Origin: Pseudomonadota bacterium
GTDB lineage: Bacteria; Pseudomonadota; Alphaproteobacteria; Rhodobacterales; Rhodobacteraceae
NCBI GenBank assembly: GCA_038533575.1
Contig: JBCAYL010000003.1
Location: 1 to 64,000 of the forward strand
Reading direction: 5' to 3'
Length of the DNA: 64,000 bases
Part shown: one piece after another, positions 56,358 to 64,000 of the stretch
Position numbering within the stretch: position 1 is the first letter of the stretch
How the letters are laid out: every line of letters begins with the position of its first letter
Made by a program: the position numbers and the translations under genes
Notes under the pieces: generated by a model
What the model was told of the DNA's origin: nothing
The model's input: the letters and a program-made list of their open reading frames with translations, nothing else
Database searches by the model: none

Positions 56358-58378
56358 GGGCGGGCCTTTCGAATGAGGGCGTCGGCGGCGATGGCGGCGC
56401 TCGGGGTGCAGAGGAGCGGGTTGACCTCAACCTCCTCCAGCGTATCGGCATTGTCCACGACATAGGCCTGGATCGCCTCGATCGCGTCGAGGGTGGATGG
56501 CAGATGCGCCGCCGGGCGACCCCGGTAGCCGTGGAGCTTCGGCGCCATGCGCAGGCTTTGCAGTGCGGCCTCGATCTCGCCGCGCGTGGCCGGCAGGAGA
56601 AGATGCGCGCTGTCGGCGAGGAGCTCGGTCTCGGTGCCGCCTGCCGCGAGCGTGAGGACGAAGCCATGGGCCGCGTCCCGCATGACACCGACGAGAAGCT
56701 CCGCCACCGCGCCCGTGACCATCTCCTCGATCAGGAGTTCGCCGGGCGCAAGGCTGGCGAGGGCAGCTTCCACGTCGCAAGGCGCCACCCCAAGCGCGAG
56801 CCCGCCCGCGCCCGACTTGTGCGCGAGCCCGAGGACCTTCACGGCGAGGCGGCCAGAGAAGCCCTCGGCCACGGCGACTGCCGCGTCCCGCCCGGCCCGC
56901 GTGCCCCGCGGTACATCGAGGCCATGGCGCGCGAGCGTCGCCTTGGCCTCGGCTTCATCGAGGAGCTCTGCTTTGCGCTCCGGCCCCGGCAGGAGCACCG
57001 GCTGCGCCGGGGCCGCGCCGGGCCCTCCCATGGCCGCCACCGCCTCCATCGCGCTGTGAAGCCCGTGGAGTGGCAAGACCCCCGCTGCGAGTACCTCCGC
57101 CGCCGTGTCCTCGGGCAAGAGCTCCGGCAGCGTGGCGCAGACGGAGTAGCGCGCGCCCGTCTCCCGCGCCGCCGCGATTACCGCGCGGGTGGCGATGGCC
57201 CAGTCCTGAAGGTCGCAGCGATCCGGGCGGGGATAGTCGAGGATCACCAGCACGAGGTCGATTCCGGGCGCGGCCATGGCGGCCCAGGCCGCGGTCATCG
57301 CCGCTTCATCGCGCCAGATATACGTGTGGTAATCGAGCGGATTGGCGAGCGCGACACGGGGCCCGAGCGACTCCCGCAGGGCCGCCTCCTGGGACTTTGA
57401 GAGCGTCGGAAGCGCCACGCCCGCCGCCGCCGCCATATCCGCCGCCAGCGCCGCCTCCCCGCCCGAGCAGGAGATGGAGCCAACCGCGCGCCCCGGAAGC
57501 CGCCCGAAAAGATGTGCGATCTTGAGCGCCTCGAGAAAGCCCGGCAGCGTCCCGAGCCGCGCGATGCCAAGCCGCGCGAGGAGGGCCTCGGCCCCCACAT
57601 CGCCTCCCGCGAGGGAGGCTGTATGTGAGAGCGCGGCTGCCTGCGCCTGCGCCGATCGCCCGGATTTGAGGGCGACGAGCGCCACGCCGCGCGCTCGCGC
57701 CGCGGTGGCCAGCGCCTCCCAGGCGCGCAGGTTGCCGAAGCCCTCGATATGGAGCCCGATGGCCGTGATCCGGGGGTCATCGAGCAGGGCCTGCGCAAGC
57801 TCCGCCTGGCTCACCTGCGCCTGGTTTCCGCAGGTGACGACCATGGCCACCGGCAGTCCGCGGCTCTGCATGGTGAGGTTGAGCGCGATATTCGAGCTCT
57901 GCGTGAGGATCGCGACGCCGCGCGGCACCGGCCGAAGCCCGTGCTGGTCCGGCCAGAGCGCCACGCCGTCGAGAGCGTTGATCATCCCGTAGCAATTGGG
58001 TCCGAGGATGGGCATCTCTCCCGCCGCCGCGATGAGGGCGGCTGAAAGATCCCGCGCGCTGGCATCCTCGTCGCCCGCCTCAGAGAAGCCAGAGGCAAAG
58101 CAGATCGCGCCGCCCGCCTTCGCTTTGCGAAGCGCGGCCACGATCTCCACGGTGGCGTGCCTGTTGACCCCGATGAACGCCGCGTCCACCGGCCCCTCGA
58201 TATCAGCCACGCGCGGGACCGCCCGGCGCCCGGCGACACTGTCCTTGGTATGATGCACCGGGACGATCTCGCCGTGATATCCCAGCGCCTCCGCCGCATC
58301 CACGATGGCGGCGCACCAGGCCCCGCCGCCAATGACGGCGATGCGCCGAGGGGCGAGGAGGCGGCTAAAGCGGGACAT
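56354..58378 (-). CDS. NDP-forming acyl-CoA synthetase (acetate-CoA ligase family)
   Basis: A 674-aa fused alpha-beta protein of the ADP-forming acyl-CoA synthetase superfamily. The order is a CoA-binding Rossmann domain (IAVIGGGAWCAAIVDAAEALGY), succinyl-CoA-ligase-like domains with ILGPNCYGMIN and ILTQSSNIALNL, a linker, and a C-terminal ATP-grasp (LLDEAEAKATLARHGLDVP, LAVKVLGLAHKSGAGGLALG, then EVEVNPLL). The SCS-type phosphohistidine is expected in the ALSHTASLAGG region. The start was set at ATG 58378 (MSRFSRLLAPRRIAV). Coupling to caiD suggests it activates a carnitine-type acid. Confidence 0.88.
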   Translation of the reverse strand: MSRFSRLLAPRRIAVIGGGAWCAAIVDAAEALGYHGEIVPVHHTKDSVAGRRAVPRVADIEGPVDAAFIGVNRHATVEIVAALRKAKAGGAICFASGFSEAGDEDASARDLSAALIAAAGEMPILGPNCYGMINALDGVALWPDQHGLRPVPRGVAILTQSSNIALNLTMQSRGLPVAMVVTCGNQAQVSQAELAQALLDDPRITAIGLHIEGFGNLRAWEALATAARARGVALVALKSGRSAQAQAAALSHTASLAGGDVGAEALLARLGIARLGTLPGFLEALKIAHLFGRLPGRAVGSISCSGGEAALAADMAAAAGVALPTLSKSQEAALRESLGPRVALANPLDYHTYIWRDEAAMTAAWAAMAAPGIDLVLVILDYPRPDRCDLQDWAIATRAVIAAARETGARYSVCATLPELLPEDTAAEVLAAGVLPLHGLHSAMEAVAAMGGPGAAPAQPVLLPGPERKAELLDEAEAKATLARHGLDVPRGTRAGRDAAVAVAEGFSGRLAVKVLGLAHKSGAGGLALGVAPCDVEAALASLAPGELLIEEMVTGAVAELLVGVMRDAAHGFVLTLAAGGTETELLADSAHLLLPATRGEIEAALQSLRMAPKLHGYRGRPAAHLPSTLDAIEAIQAYVVDNADTLEEVEVNPLLCTPSAAIAADALIRKARP

Positions 58379-58551
58379 ATCGCGCCTCTTTCCGCGCCTC
58401 GGCGCTGCATTTTTGGGCGGCGGTCGGAGCGGTGCGCAGAAAATGCTGCGCTGCAGCATGTCGGTAAGCCGCCCTTAAGGTCCCGCGGGCTATGACGGGA
58501 AAAAGCGTCGCAAGGGAGGGCCGCGCCACCAGACCGGAAAGGACCCGTCCC

Positions 58552-58749
58552 ATGTGCATCTCCCTCGAAGCCCTCGCGCTTTTTCTCACGCTCGTCGGCA
58601 GTGACCTCGTTACCACCGAGCCGGGCCGCATCACCGTCCACGCCACAGCCACCGACGCGCACTGGACCCCGAACGCAGAAGACCTCTGGTGTACCAACGC
58701 CCCGCAGGAGGATGCCGCCGCGCGCCTCAAGAAGACGTCGCTCCCATAG
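58552..58749 (+). CDS. Possible small protein, 65 aa
   Basis: Begins MCISLEALALFLTLVGSDLV, a hydrophobic stretch that could be a signal or membrane helix. A polar region (TATDAHWTPNAEDLWCTNAPQ) and a basic end follow. GAAAGGACCCGTCCC before ATG 58552 is an acceptable ribosome site; the frame is open further upstream to 58492. It lies on the opposite strand in the gap between the CoA ligase and the dehydrogenase genes. I do not recognise it, and it could be chance. Confidence 0.35.
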   Translation: MCISLEALALFLTLVGSDLVTTEPGRITVHATATDAHWTPNAEDLWCTNAPQEDAAARLKKTSLP

Positions 58750-58810
58750 GCTCGGTTTCTTTGTGCCCCGTACCTGTGATCCCGGCCGCGCCGCCTGAGC
58801 TGCGCCATCC

Positions 58811-59971
58811 TTACGCTCCCAGCGCGCGCAGGAGGTCCCGGCTGATGATGTGGCGCTGGATTTCCGAGGTCCCGTCCCAGATCCGCTCCACCCGGGCATC
58901 GCGCCAGAAGCGCTCGAGCGGGTAATCGTCCATGAGCCCCATCCCGCCGTGCAGTTGGATGGCGGCATCGGTCACGCGGCCGAGCATCTCGGAGGCGTAG
59001 AGCTTGGCCTGCGCGATTTCGCGATTGGCGGGCAGCCCCTTGTCGAGCCGGTCGGCGCTCGCGAGCGTCAACAGGTCCGCCGCGTCGATCTCGGTGATCA
59101 TGTCGGCGAGCTGGAAGCTCACCCCTTGGAACTTGCCGATCTTCTGGCCGAACTGCTCGCGCTCGGCGGCGTAGCTGAGCGCGTAGTCGAAGGCCCGCCG
59201 CGCGCGGCCCACGCTCATGGCGGCCACGGTGATGCGGGTGGCGTAGAGCCACTCGTTCATGACGGCAAAGCCGCCATCCACCGCGCCGAGGACGGCCGCG
59301 TCCGGCAGGCGGCACTCGTCGAATTCAAGGATCATGTTCCGGTAGCCGCGGTGGGAGACGGAGGCGTAGCCGTCGCGGATGGAGAAGCCGGGATGCCCGC
59401 GATCCACGAGGAAGCAGGTGATCCGTTTCTTCGGGCCCTTGGGCGTTGCATCCTCGCCCGTGGCGACAAAAACGATGCAGAAATCGGCATGCTCCGCGCC
59501 GGAGATGAAATGCTTCGTCCCATTCAGGACCCAGTCGCCGCCATCGCGCCGCGCGCTGCATTTCATGGAACGCACGTCCGAACCCGCGCCGGGCTCCGTC
59601 ATGGCGAGCGCGTCCATCTTCTCGCCGCGTATGGCGGGCATCAGGTAGCGCTCCACCTGCTCGTCTTCGCAGGCCATGAGAATGTTCTGCGGGCGGCCGA
59701 AGAAATGGGTGAGTGCCATGGAGCCGCGGCCGAGCTCGCGCTCCACGAGCGCGAATTCGAGATGCGAGAGCCCGGCGCAGCCGACGGACTCGGGGAAGTT
59801 GCAGGCATAAAATCCAAGCTCCAGCGTCTTGCGCTTGATTTCTTGGGCGAGGTCGGGGGGCACGGCACCGGTGCGCTCCACCTCCGCTTCGTGGGGGTAG
59901 ATTTCCTTTTCGACGAAGGTGCGGACCGTGGCCGCGATCATCTCTTGTTCGTCAGTAAGGCCGTATTGCAT
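58811..59971 (-). CDS. Acyl-CoA dehydrogenase
   Basis: A 386-aa FAD flavoprotein. The landmarks are LGFYACNFPESVGCAGLS, ALAMTEPGAGSDVRSM (flavin/substrate motif), VLNGTKHFISGAEHADF, ATRITVAAMSVGRARRAFDYALSYAAEREQFGQKI and QLHGGMGLMDDYPLERFWRDAR. The segment that carries the catalytic Glu in medium-chain enzymes reads RIWDGTSEIQR, with Asp in its place. The start is ATG 59971 (MQYGLTDEQEMIAATVR). It heads the minus-strand set ending in the CoA ligase and CaiD-like genes, and could oxidise gamma-butyrobetainyl-CoA. Confidence 0.92.
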   Translation of the reverse strand: MQYGLTDEQEMIAATVRTFVEKEIYPHEAEVERTGAVPPDLAQEIKRKTLELGFYACNFPESVGCAGLSHLEFALVERELGRGSMALTHFFGRPQNILMACEDEQVERYLMPAIRGEKMDALAMTEPGAGSDVRSMKCSARRDGGDWVLNGTKHFISGAEHADFCIVFVATGEDATPKGPKKRITCFLVDRGHPGFSIRDGYASVSHRGYRNMILEFDECRLPDAAVLGAVDGGFAVMNEWLYATRITVAAMSVGRARRAFDYALSYAAEREQFGQKIGKFQGVSFQLADMITEIDAADLLTLASADRLDKGLPANREIAQAKLYASEMLGRVTDAAIQLHGGMGLMDDYPLERFWRDARVERIWDGTSEIQRHIISRDLLRALGA

Positions 59972-60304
59972 CGGGCTGGCTCCGGATCGGGTGACGGGAA
60001 GGCGAAGCATCCGCGTCCCGGCCCAGCCGCCGCGTGCTCGTCCAGCGCTTGGGATCATCCAGCGCCGCCATGCCCAGATCAAAGACCATGGCGGCAGCCT
60101 AGCGAGGATCACGCCCCGCGCCAGCGTTTTCTCCGGCCTGACGTGCCGCTGGCTGCCCTCGGGTGCGGTCGCGCGCGCAGCGCGCCACCGAAGGCCGAAG
60201 CTTTCCAGGCTGAGGGGTGTGAGCGTCTGGCCGCCAATCGTTCGAGAGAGGACGCGAACGGCGGGGCCTTTCCCGAAACGCGCGCGGTGCCCGCGGCGGG
60301 GCGC
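59972..60304. other. Interval without a supportable gene
   Basis: 333 bases upstream of the dehydrogenase and after the DUF6958 gene. A 45-codon minus-strand frame starts at 60089 (MVFDLGMAALDDPKRW) but lacks a ribosome site and runs into the dehydrogenase start. I see no convincing promoter or terminator. The dehydrogenase promoter probably lies in this interval. Confidence 0.4.
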
Positions 60305-60607
60305 TCAGGTCTGGCTGAAGCGCAGCGGCTTCGTCGCCGCGCGCGCGATGACGCCTTGCGCTTCTAGGTCGAGTTGCACGGTCTTCATCCACCAGCCGGA
60401 GGTCTTGCCGCCGGGAAAGAGCGCGGCGTCGAGGTGGGGCAGAAGCGCGGCCTTGGCCTCGGCTGCCGTGAGCCCCGGCGCCTCCCGGGGCAGTACGACG
60501 AGGAGGGCCGCTTTCATGGCCTCGTATTTCGCCCGGTCCACCCGCGTCACATGCCCGGGCACGTTGACGTTGCGCACCTCGATCTTCTCGCCTGCCTCAG
60601 CTGGCAT
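60305..60607 (-). CDS. DUF6958 family protein
   Basis: A 100-aa cytoplasmic protein of a short conserved family. Typical pieces are KIEVRNVNVPGHVTRVDRAKYEAMKAALL, then PGLTAAEAKAALLPHLDAALFPGGKTSGWWMKTVQLDLEAQGVI. The pattern suggests a winged-helix-like fold, but no activity is known to me. It overlaps the aldolase-family gene by 11 bases on the same strand, so the two are probably cotranscribed. Confidence 0.8.
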   Translation of the reverse strand: MPAEAGEKIEVRNVNVPGHVTRVDRAKYEAMKAALLVVLPREAPGLTAAEAKAALLPHLDAALFPGGKTSGWWMKTVQLDLEAQGVIARAATKPLRFSQT

Positions 60608-61352
60608 AGTCGCTCCCCTCCGCGTCGAGGATCGCCTTCAGTTCGGCGAGGTGCCGGTCGCCTTGCTCGGGGTAGTCCTCGAGCTCACGCGCGGTCTTCT
60701 CGGCCACGTGATGGGGCAGCACGCGCAGCGCGCGGCCCGTTTGCAACGCAAGGATGTAGGTCTGCGCCGCGCGCTCGAAGTAGTAGAGCCGATTGAAGGT
60801 ATCGGCGACGGTGTCCCCGATGACGAGAATGCCATGGTTGCCCATGACCATCACCTTCCGCTTCGGGTCCGCGAAGAGCGCCGCACATCGGGCGCCTTCC
60901 TCCTCGAAGGCGAGGCCGCCATACGCCTCGTCGATGACCGTGCGGTCGTAGAAGGTTGCGCAATTCTGGTCGACGGGGGGCAGCGTGCTGTCGGCGAGCG
61001 CGGCAAGCGCGGTGGCAAAGGGCGAATGGACGTGCATCGCGCAGCGCGCGTGGGTGCAGTGCCGGTGGAGACCGCCGTGGAGCCCCCAAGCCGTGGGGTC
61101 CGGCGCGTCGGGCCCCTCCATCGTTGCGGGGTCGTTCACGTCCACCTCGATAAGGTCGGAGGCCTTGATCCGCGCGAAGTGCATCTGGTTCGGGTTCATG
61201 AGCACCCGCGTGCCCGCATCGTTGATGGCAAGTGAGAAGTGGTTGGCCACTGCCTCGTGGAGATTGAGCCGTGCCGTCCAACGGAACGCCGCTGCCATGT
61301 CCACCCTGTCCTGCCAGTGGTCCATGTTGGGGCGGATATCTGTGACGGTCAT
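60597..61352 (-). CDS. Class II aldolase/adducin family protein
   Basis: A 251-aa zinc aldolase or decarboxylase fold. The metal site is HCTHARCAMHVHSPFATALA (two His) and a third His in MGNHGILVIGDTV. The N-terminus (AAFRWTARLNLHEAVANHFSLAI) is typical of the adducin-like branch rather than of the sugar-phosphate aldolases. No phosphate-binding Lys pattern is evident, so the substrate is open. The start ATG 61352 gives MTVTDIRPNMDHWQD. Confidence 0.9.
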   Translation of the reverse strand: MTVTDIRPNMDHWQDRVDMAAAFRWTARLNLHEAVANHFSLAINDAGTRVLMNPNQMHFARIKASDLIEVDVNDPATMEGPDAPDPTAWGLHGGLHRHCTHARCAMHVHSPFATALAALADSTLPPVDQNCATFYDRTVIDEAYGGLAFEEEGARCAALFADPKRKVMVMGNHGILVIGDTVADTFNRLYYFERAAQTYILALQTGRALRVLPHHVAEKTARELEDYPEQGDRHLAELKAILDAEGSDYAS

Positions 61353-61407
61353 GGGCCGGGCTCCCTCGCTCTTCGGGCCCGAGTGTTGGAGCGCGCGGCG
61401 CCCCGCG

Positions 61408-62379
61408 TCAACGTCCGAGCAGCGCCAGGAGCGCGCGCTCGGCCCGGCGCAGTCCGTGCGGACGCGCGGGCACCGGCGGCACATCGCGCTCGGCGAGCGC
61501 GATGACATCGGGGTGGATGTAGCTCGTGCGCGCGATCGTGGGCGTGTTGTGTAGCCGCTGAGCCGCGGCCTCCGCCATGGCCTTGATCGTGGGCTGCGGC
61601 GTGGCGAGTGCCACGTCGAGCGCGGCCGCCGAGCCCGCCCAAGTGCGAAACGTTTTGGCGGTGAGGCCGTCCTGCCCCGTCGCCTCGCGCAGCCAGTCGT
61701 TCACATGATCAGGCCCGATCGTGCGGGGCCCGTCGCCGGGATCGTAGGCCATGAGCTCCGCGCCGGGGAGGTCCTCGAGCGCCTCGAGCGCGCGCTGGAG
61801 CGTGGCATCCTTCAGCGCCTTATCGACCTGTGCGCCGCCCTTGCCCGGAAAGCTCACGGCAATGCCGTCCCGCCCGAGGCTCACGTGATCGGCTCGCAGC
61901 GTCGTGGCGCCGTAGGTCTCGTTCTCGTCGGCGTAGTCCGGCGTCCCCACGCGGAGCGCGGCCCGGTCGATAAGGCGCAGGCAGGCGGCGATGGCAAAGG
62001 CGGGCTCGGCTGGGCTGCCTTCGGTCAATTCCCGCGTCAGCCGCCGCCGCAGCGCGGGCAGCGCCACGCCGAAGCGCGCGAGCTCGTCGAACTTGGTGCG
62101 CGCGCGGTGCTCGGTCCAGTCGGGGTGGTAGCGGTATTGCTTGCGCTCCCGCGCATCGAGGCCGGTGGCCAGCAAATGCCCGTTGGGCTTCGGGCTGATC
62201 CAGACATCCGCATAGGCCGGAGGCACGGCCAGCGCCTCGATCCGGCGCCGCTCCCGTCGGTCCTCGATACGCGTCCCGTCGGGGGCGCGGTAGCTCCAGC
62301 CCCGGCCCGCGCGGCGGCGCGTGATGCCCGGGCGGTCATCGGGGTACCAGACGAGGGAGGCAGGCAGGGTGGCATCCAT
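61408..62379 (-). CDS. Poxvirus-type DNA topoisomerase IB
   Basis: Relaxes supercoils through a 3'-phosphotyrosine intermediate. A 323-aa protein with an N-terminal domain (WYPDDRPGITRRRAGRGWSY, WISPKPNGHLLATGLDARERKQYRYH) and a catalytic domain. The catalytic set appears as Arg in RAALRVGTP, Lys in FPGKGGAQVDK, Arg in TAKTFRTWAG and Tyr in RTSYIHPDVI; LHNTP replaces the viral His region, as is usual in bacteria. It is divergent from the adenine deaminase gene with 81 bases between starts. Confidence 0.94.
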   Translation of the reverse strand: MDATLPASLVWYPDDRPGITRRRAGRGWSYRAPDGTRIEDRRERRRIEALAVPPAYADVWISPKPNGHLLATGLDARERKQYRYHPDWTEHRARTKFDELARFGVALPALRRRLTRELTEGSPAEPAFAIAACLRLIDRAALRVGTPDYADENETYGATTLRADHVSLGRDGIAVSFPGKGGAQVDKALKDATLQRALEALEDLPGAELMAYDPGDGPRTIGPDHVNDWLREATGQDGLTAKTFRTWAGSAAALDVALATPQPTIKAMAEAAAQRLHNTPTIARTSYIHPDVIALAERDVPPVPARPHGLRRAERALLALLGR

Positions 62380-62460
62380 GCGTTCTCAACCGGCACGCGG
62401 GGTGTCCGGTTTCATCGATATGTCACTTGCGGGCGCCTGCGGGCGGTGAAATGCTGCGCC

Positions 62461-64000
62461 ATGGAACAACTCAAGACATGGGCAGAGGTCGCACCGCATC
62501 TCGTGGCGGTGGCCGCGGGGCGCGCAGTGGCAGATCGCGTGATCCGGGGCGCGCGCGTGGTCAACGTGCATACCCGCGAGGTGCTCGACTGGGAGATCGC
62601 AATCGCCGCGGCCCGTTTTGCCTATGTGGGGCCCGATGCCGCGCATTGCGTGGGGCCTGAGACGGAGGTGGTCGACGCGGGCGGGCGCTACGCCATTCCC
62701 GGCCTTTGCGACGGGCACATGCATATCGAGAGCGGCATGCTCACCCCCGCCGAGTTCGCCGCCGCCGTCATCCCCCACGGCACGACGACGATGTTCACCG
62801 ACCCCCACGAGATCGCCAACGTGATGGGCCTCGAAGGCGTGCGCATGATGCATGACGAGGCCCTGATGCAGCCCGTCAACATCTTCACGCAGATGCCCTC
62901 CTGCGCGCCTTCGGCGCCCGGGCTCGAGACTACTGGCTTCGAGATCACCGCCGAGGACGTGGCCGAGGCCATGGCCTGGCCCGGCATCATCGGTCTGGGC
63001 GAGATGATGAACTTCCCCGGTGTCGTGAACGGTGACGCGCAGATGCTGGCCGAGATCGCCGCCACGCAGGCGGCGGGAAAGACGGTGGGGGGGCATTACG
63101 CGTCGCCCGATCTCGGGCCTGCCTTCCATGCCTACGCCGCGGGCGGGCCGGCGGATGACCATGAAGGCACCTCCGAGGCCGACGCCATCGCGCGCACGCG
63201 GCAGGGCATGCGTGCCATGCTCCGCCTGGGCTCTGCCTGGTACGACGTGGAAAGCCAGATCACGGCGGTGACGGAAAAGGGCATGGATCCACGCAGCTTC
63301 ATCCTGTGCACCGATGACTGCTTCGCAGGGACGCTGGTGCGCGACGGGCACATGGACCGCGTGGTGCGCCATGCGATTGCCTGCGGCTGTGATCCCCTGA
63401 TCGCTTTGCAGATGGCCACGATCAACACCGCCACGCATTTCGGCCTCGAGCGGGAGCTCGGCTCCATCGCGCCGGGCCGCCGCGCCGATCTTATCCTGAC
63501 CTCGAGCCTCGAAGAGCTCCCCATCGAGCATGTTATCGCCCGGGGCGTCACCGTCGCCGAAGCGGGCGCGCTCAAGGTCGACTGCCCGCATTACAATTGG
63601 CCCGCACGCGCGCGGCAAACGGTCCATATAGGGGCCGCAAAGACCGCCGAGGATTTCGAGATCCGCGCGCCCGAGGGGGCCAACCGCGTCACGGCCCGGG
63701 TCATCGGCGTCGTGGAGAACCAGGCGCCGACGAAGGCGCTGAGCGCTGAGCTGCCGGTGGAAAACGGCCTCGTGGAGGCGGAGGGCGATGTCTGCCAGAT
63801 CGCCCTCGTCGAACGCCACCGCGCCACAGGCGGCGTGACGAATGCCTTCGTCTCCGGCTTCGGCTACCAGGGTCCCATGGCCATGGCGTCCACCGTGGCC
63901 CATGACAGCCACCACATGATCGTCGTGGGCACTGATCGGGCCAATATGGCCGCCGCCGCCAATAGGCTCGCCGAGGTGGGCGGTGGCATGTGCGTCTTCC
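62461..64000 (+). CDS. ade: Adenine deaminase, truncated by the window end
   Basis: Converts adenine to hypoxanthine. The first 513 residues are present and the frame is open at the edge. The amidohydrolase features are GLCDGHMHIESGMLTPAEFA, TTTMFTDPHEIANVMG, VGGHYASPDL, FILCTDDCFAG and INTATHFGLERELGSIAPGRRADLIL, followed by the family C-terminal domain (AFVSGFGYQGPMAMASTVAHDSHHMIVVG). GGTGAAATGCTGCGCC precedes ATG 62461. The final ~60-80 residues are expected beyond the window. Confidence 0.95.
   Translation, partial: MEQLKTWAEVAPHLVAVAAGRAVADRVIRGARVVNVHTREVLDWEIAIAAARFAYVGPDAAHCVGPETEVVDAGGRYAIPGLCDGHMHIESGMLTPAEFAAAVIPHGTTTMFTDPHEIANVMGLEGVRMMHDEALMQPVNIFTQMPSCAPSAPGLETTGFEITAEDVAEAMAWPGIIGLGEMMNFPGVVNGDAQMLAEIAATQAAGKTVGGHYASPDLGPAFHAYAAGGPADDHEGTSEADAIARTRQGMRAMLRLGSAWYDVESQITAVTEKGMDPRSFILCTDDCFAGTLVRDGHMDRVVRHAIACGCDPLIALQMATINTATHFGLERELGSIAPGRRADLILTSSLEELPIEHVIARGVTVAEAGALKVDCPHYNWPARARQTVHIGAAKTAEDFEIRAPEGANRVTARVIGVVENQAPTKALSAELPVENGLVEAEGDVCQIALVERHRATGGVTNAFVSGFGYQGPMAMASTVAHDSHHMIVVGTDRANMAAAANRLAEVGGGMCVF

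Noticed and set aside
59955-60089. A 45-aa minus-strand frame (MVFDLGMAALDDPKRW)
   Set aside because: The N-terminus looks protein-like, but no ribosome site precedes it and it overlaps the dehydrogenase start in another frame.
58850-60367. A 505-codon plus-strand frame opposite the acyl-CoA dehydrogenase
   Set aside because: Shadow frame of a gene with clear flavin motifs; nothing recognisable in it.

Overview
The window reads as one contiguous piece of a high-G+C alphaproteobacterial chromosome, most likely Rhodobacterales (Roseobacter/Rhodobacter group). The reasons are gene order and family content: a peptidyl-prolyl isomerase-argJ-mutT run divergent from secA, rimP-nusA-ylxR-infB, kdsD-lptC-lptA-lptB followed by hpf-ptsN with no rpoN between, a petP/petR-like MarR plus OmpR pair divergent from ilvE, hdac-xseB-ispA-dxs, a complex I NDUFA9-like protein and DUF5928/GT14 glycosyltransferases. 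I saw no insertion sequence, prophage, CRISPR array, rRNA operon or clear pseudogene. Genes are tightly packed, with many 1-, 4- and 8-base overlaps.

Layout. 1-2.1 kb: the end of a peptide/nickel-type ABC importer operon (ATPase, then a Tat-exported binding protein), closed by two hairpins. 2.1-3.7 kb: MarR and AraC regulators. 3.7-9.3 kb: the transcription/translation operon rimP-nusA-ylxR-infB, with a promoter and an intrinsic terminator-like hairpin in its leader. 9.4-12.1 kb (minus): a 43-aa protein, mutT, argJ and a periplasmic PPIase. 12.3-16.3 kb: secA and an unknown anchored protein. 16.3-21.1 kb: radC and alkB (minus), then dnaK-dnaJ behind a good heat-shock (RpoH) promoter.

21.2-30.1 kb is a surface-polysaccharide region: a KpsM-like ABC permease, cysQ, kdsB, galU, two paralogous PF13704-type glycosyltransferases, a GT14/DUF5928 protein and a protein with two sulfotransferase-like halves. 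Together these supply CMP-Kdo, UDP-glucose, transferases, sulfation and PAP clearance, which suggests a sulfated exported glycan. 30.1-34.8 kb (minus) carries rnd, kdsD, lptC, lptA, lptB, hpf and ptsN, linking Kdo synthesis to LPS transport.

34.9-44 kb is mostly housekeeping: CoA-binding protein, THUMP methyltransferase, SDR, tRNA-Leu(CAG), an NDUFA9-like protein, uppP, mtgA, a GST, queG and a Hint-domain protein. 44-47 kb has a DUF4198/HupE divergent pair whose start codons overlap (metal uptake is likely) and a DMT exporter. 47-49.3 kb is ilvE divergent from petP-petR. 49.6-54 kb is an HDAC-like deacetylase, xseB, ispA, a compact dxs and an AIG1/ADTRP-like membrane protein. 54-64 kb contains an epimerase, a methyltransferase, a carnitine-type CoA cluster (acyl-CoA dehydrogenase, NDP-forming CoA ligase, CaiD-like hydratase), a class II aldolase with DUF6958, topoisomerase IB and the start of adenine deaminase, cut by the window edge.

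All functions come from motif and family recognition by eye. Start codons were chosen from Shine-Dalgarno fit, overlaps and remembered homologue N-termini.
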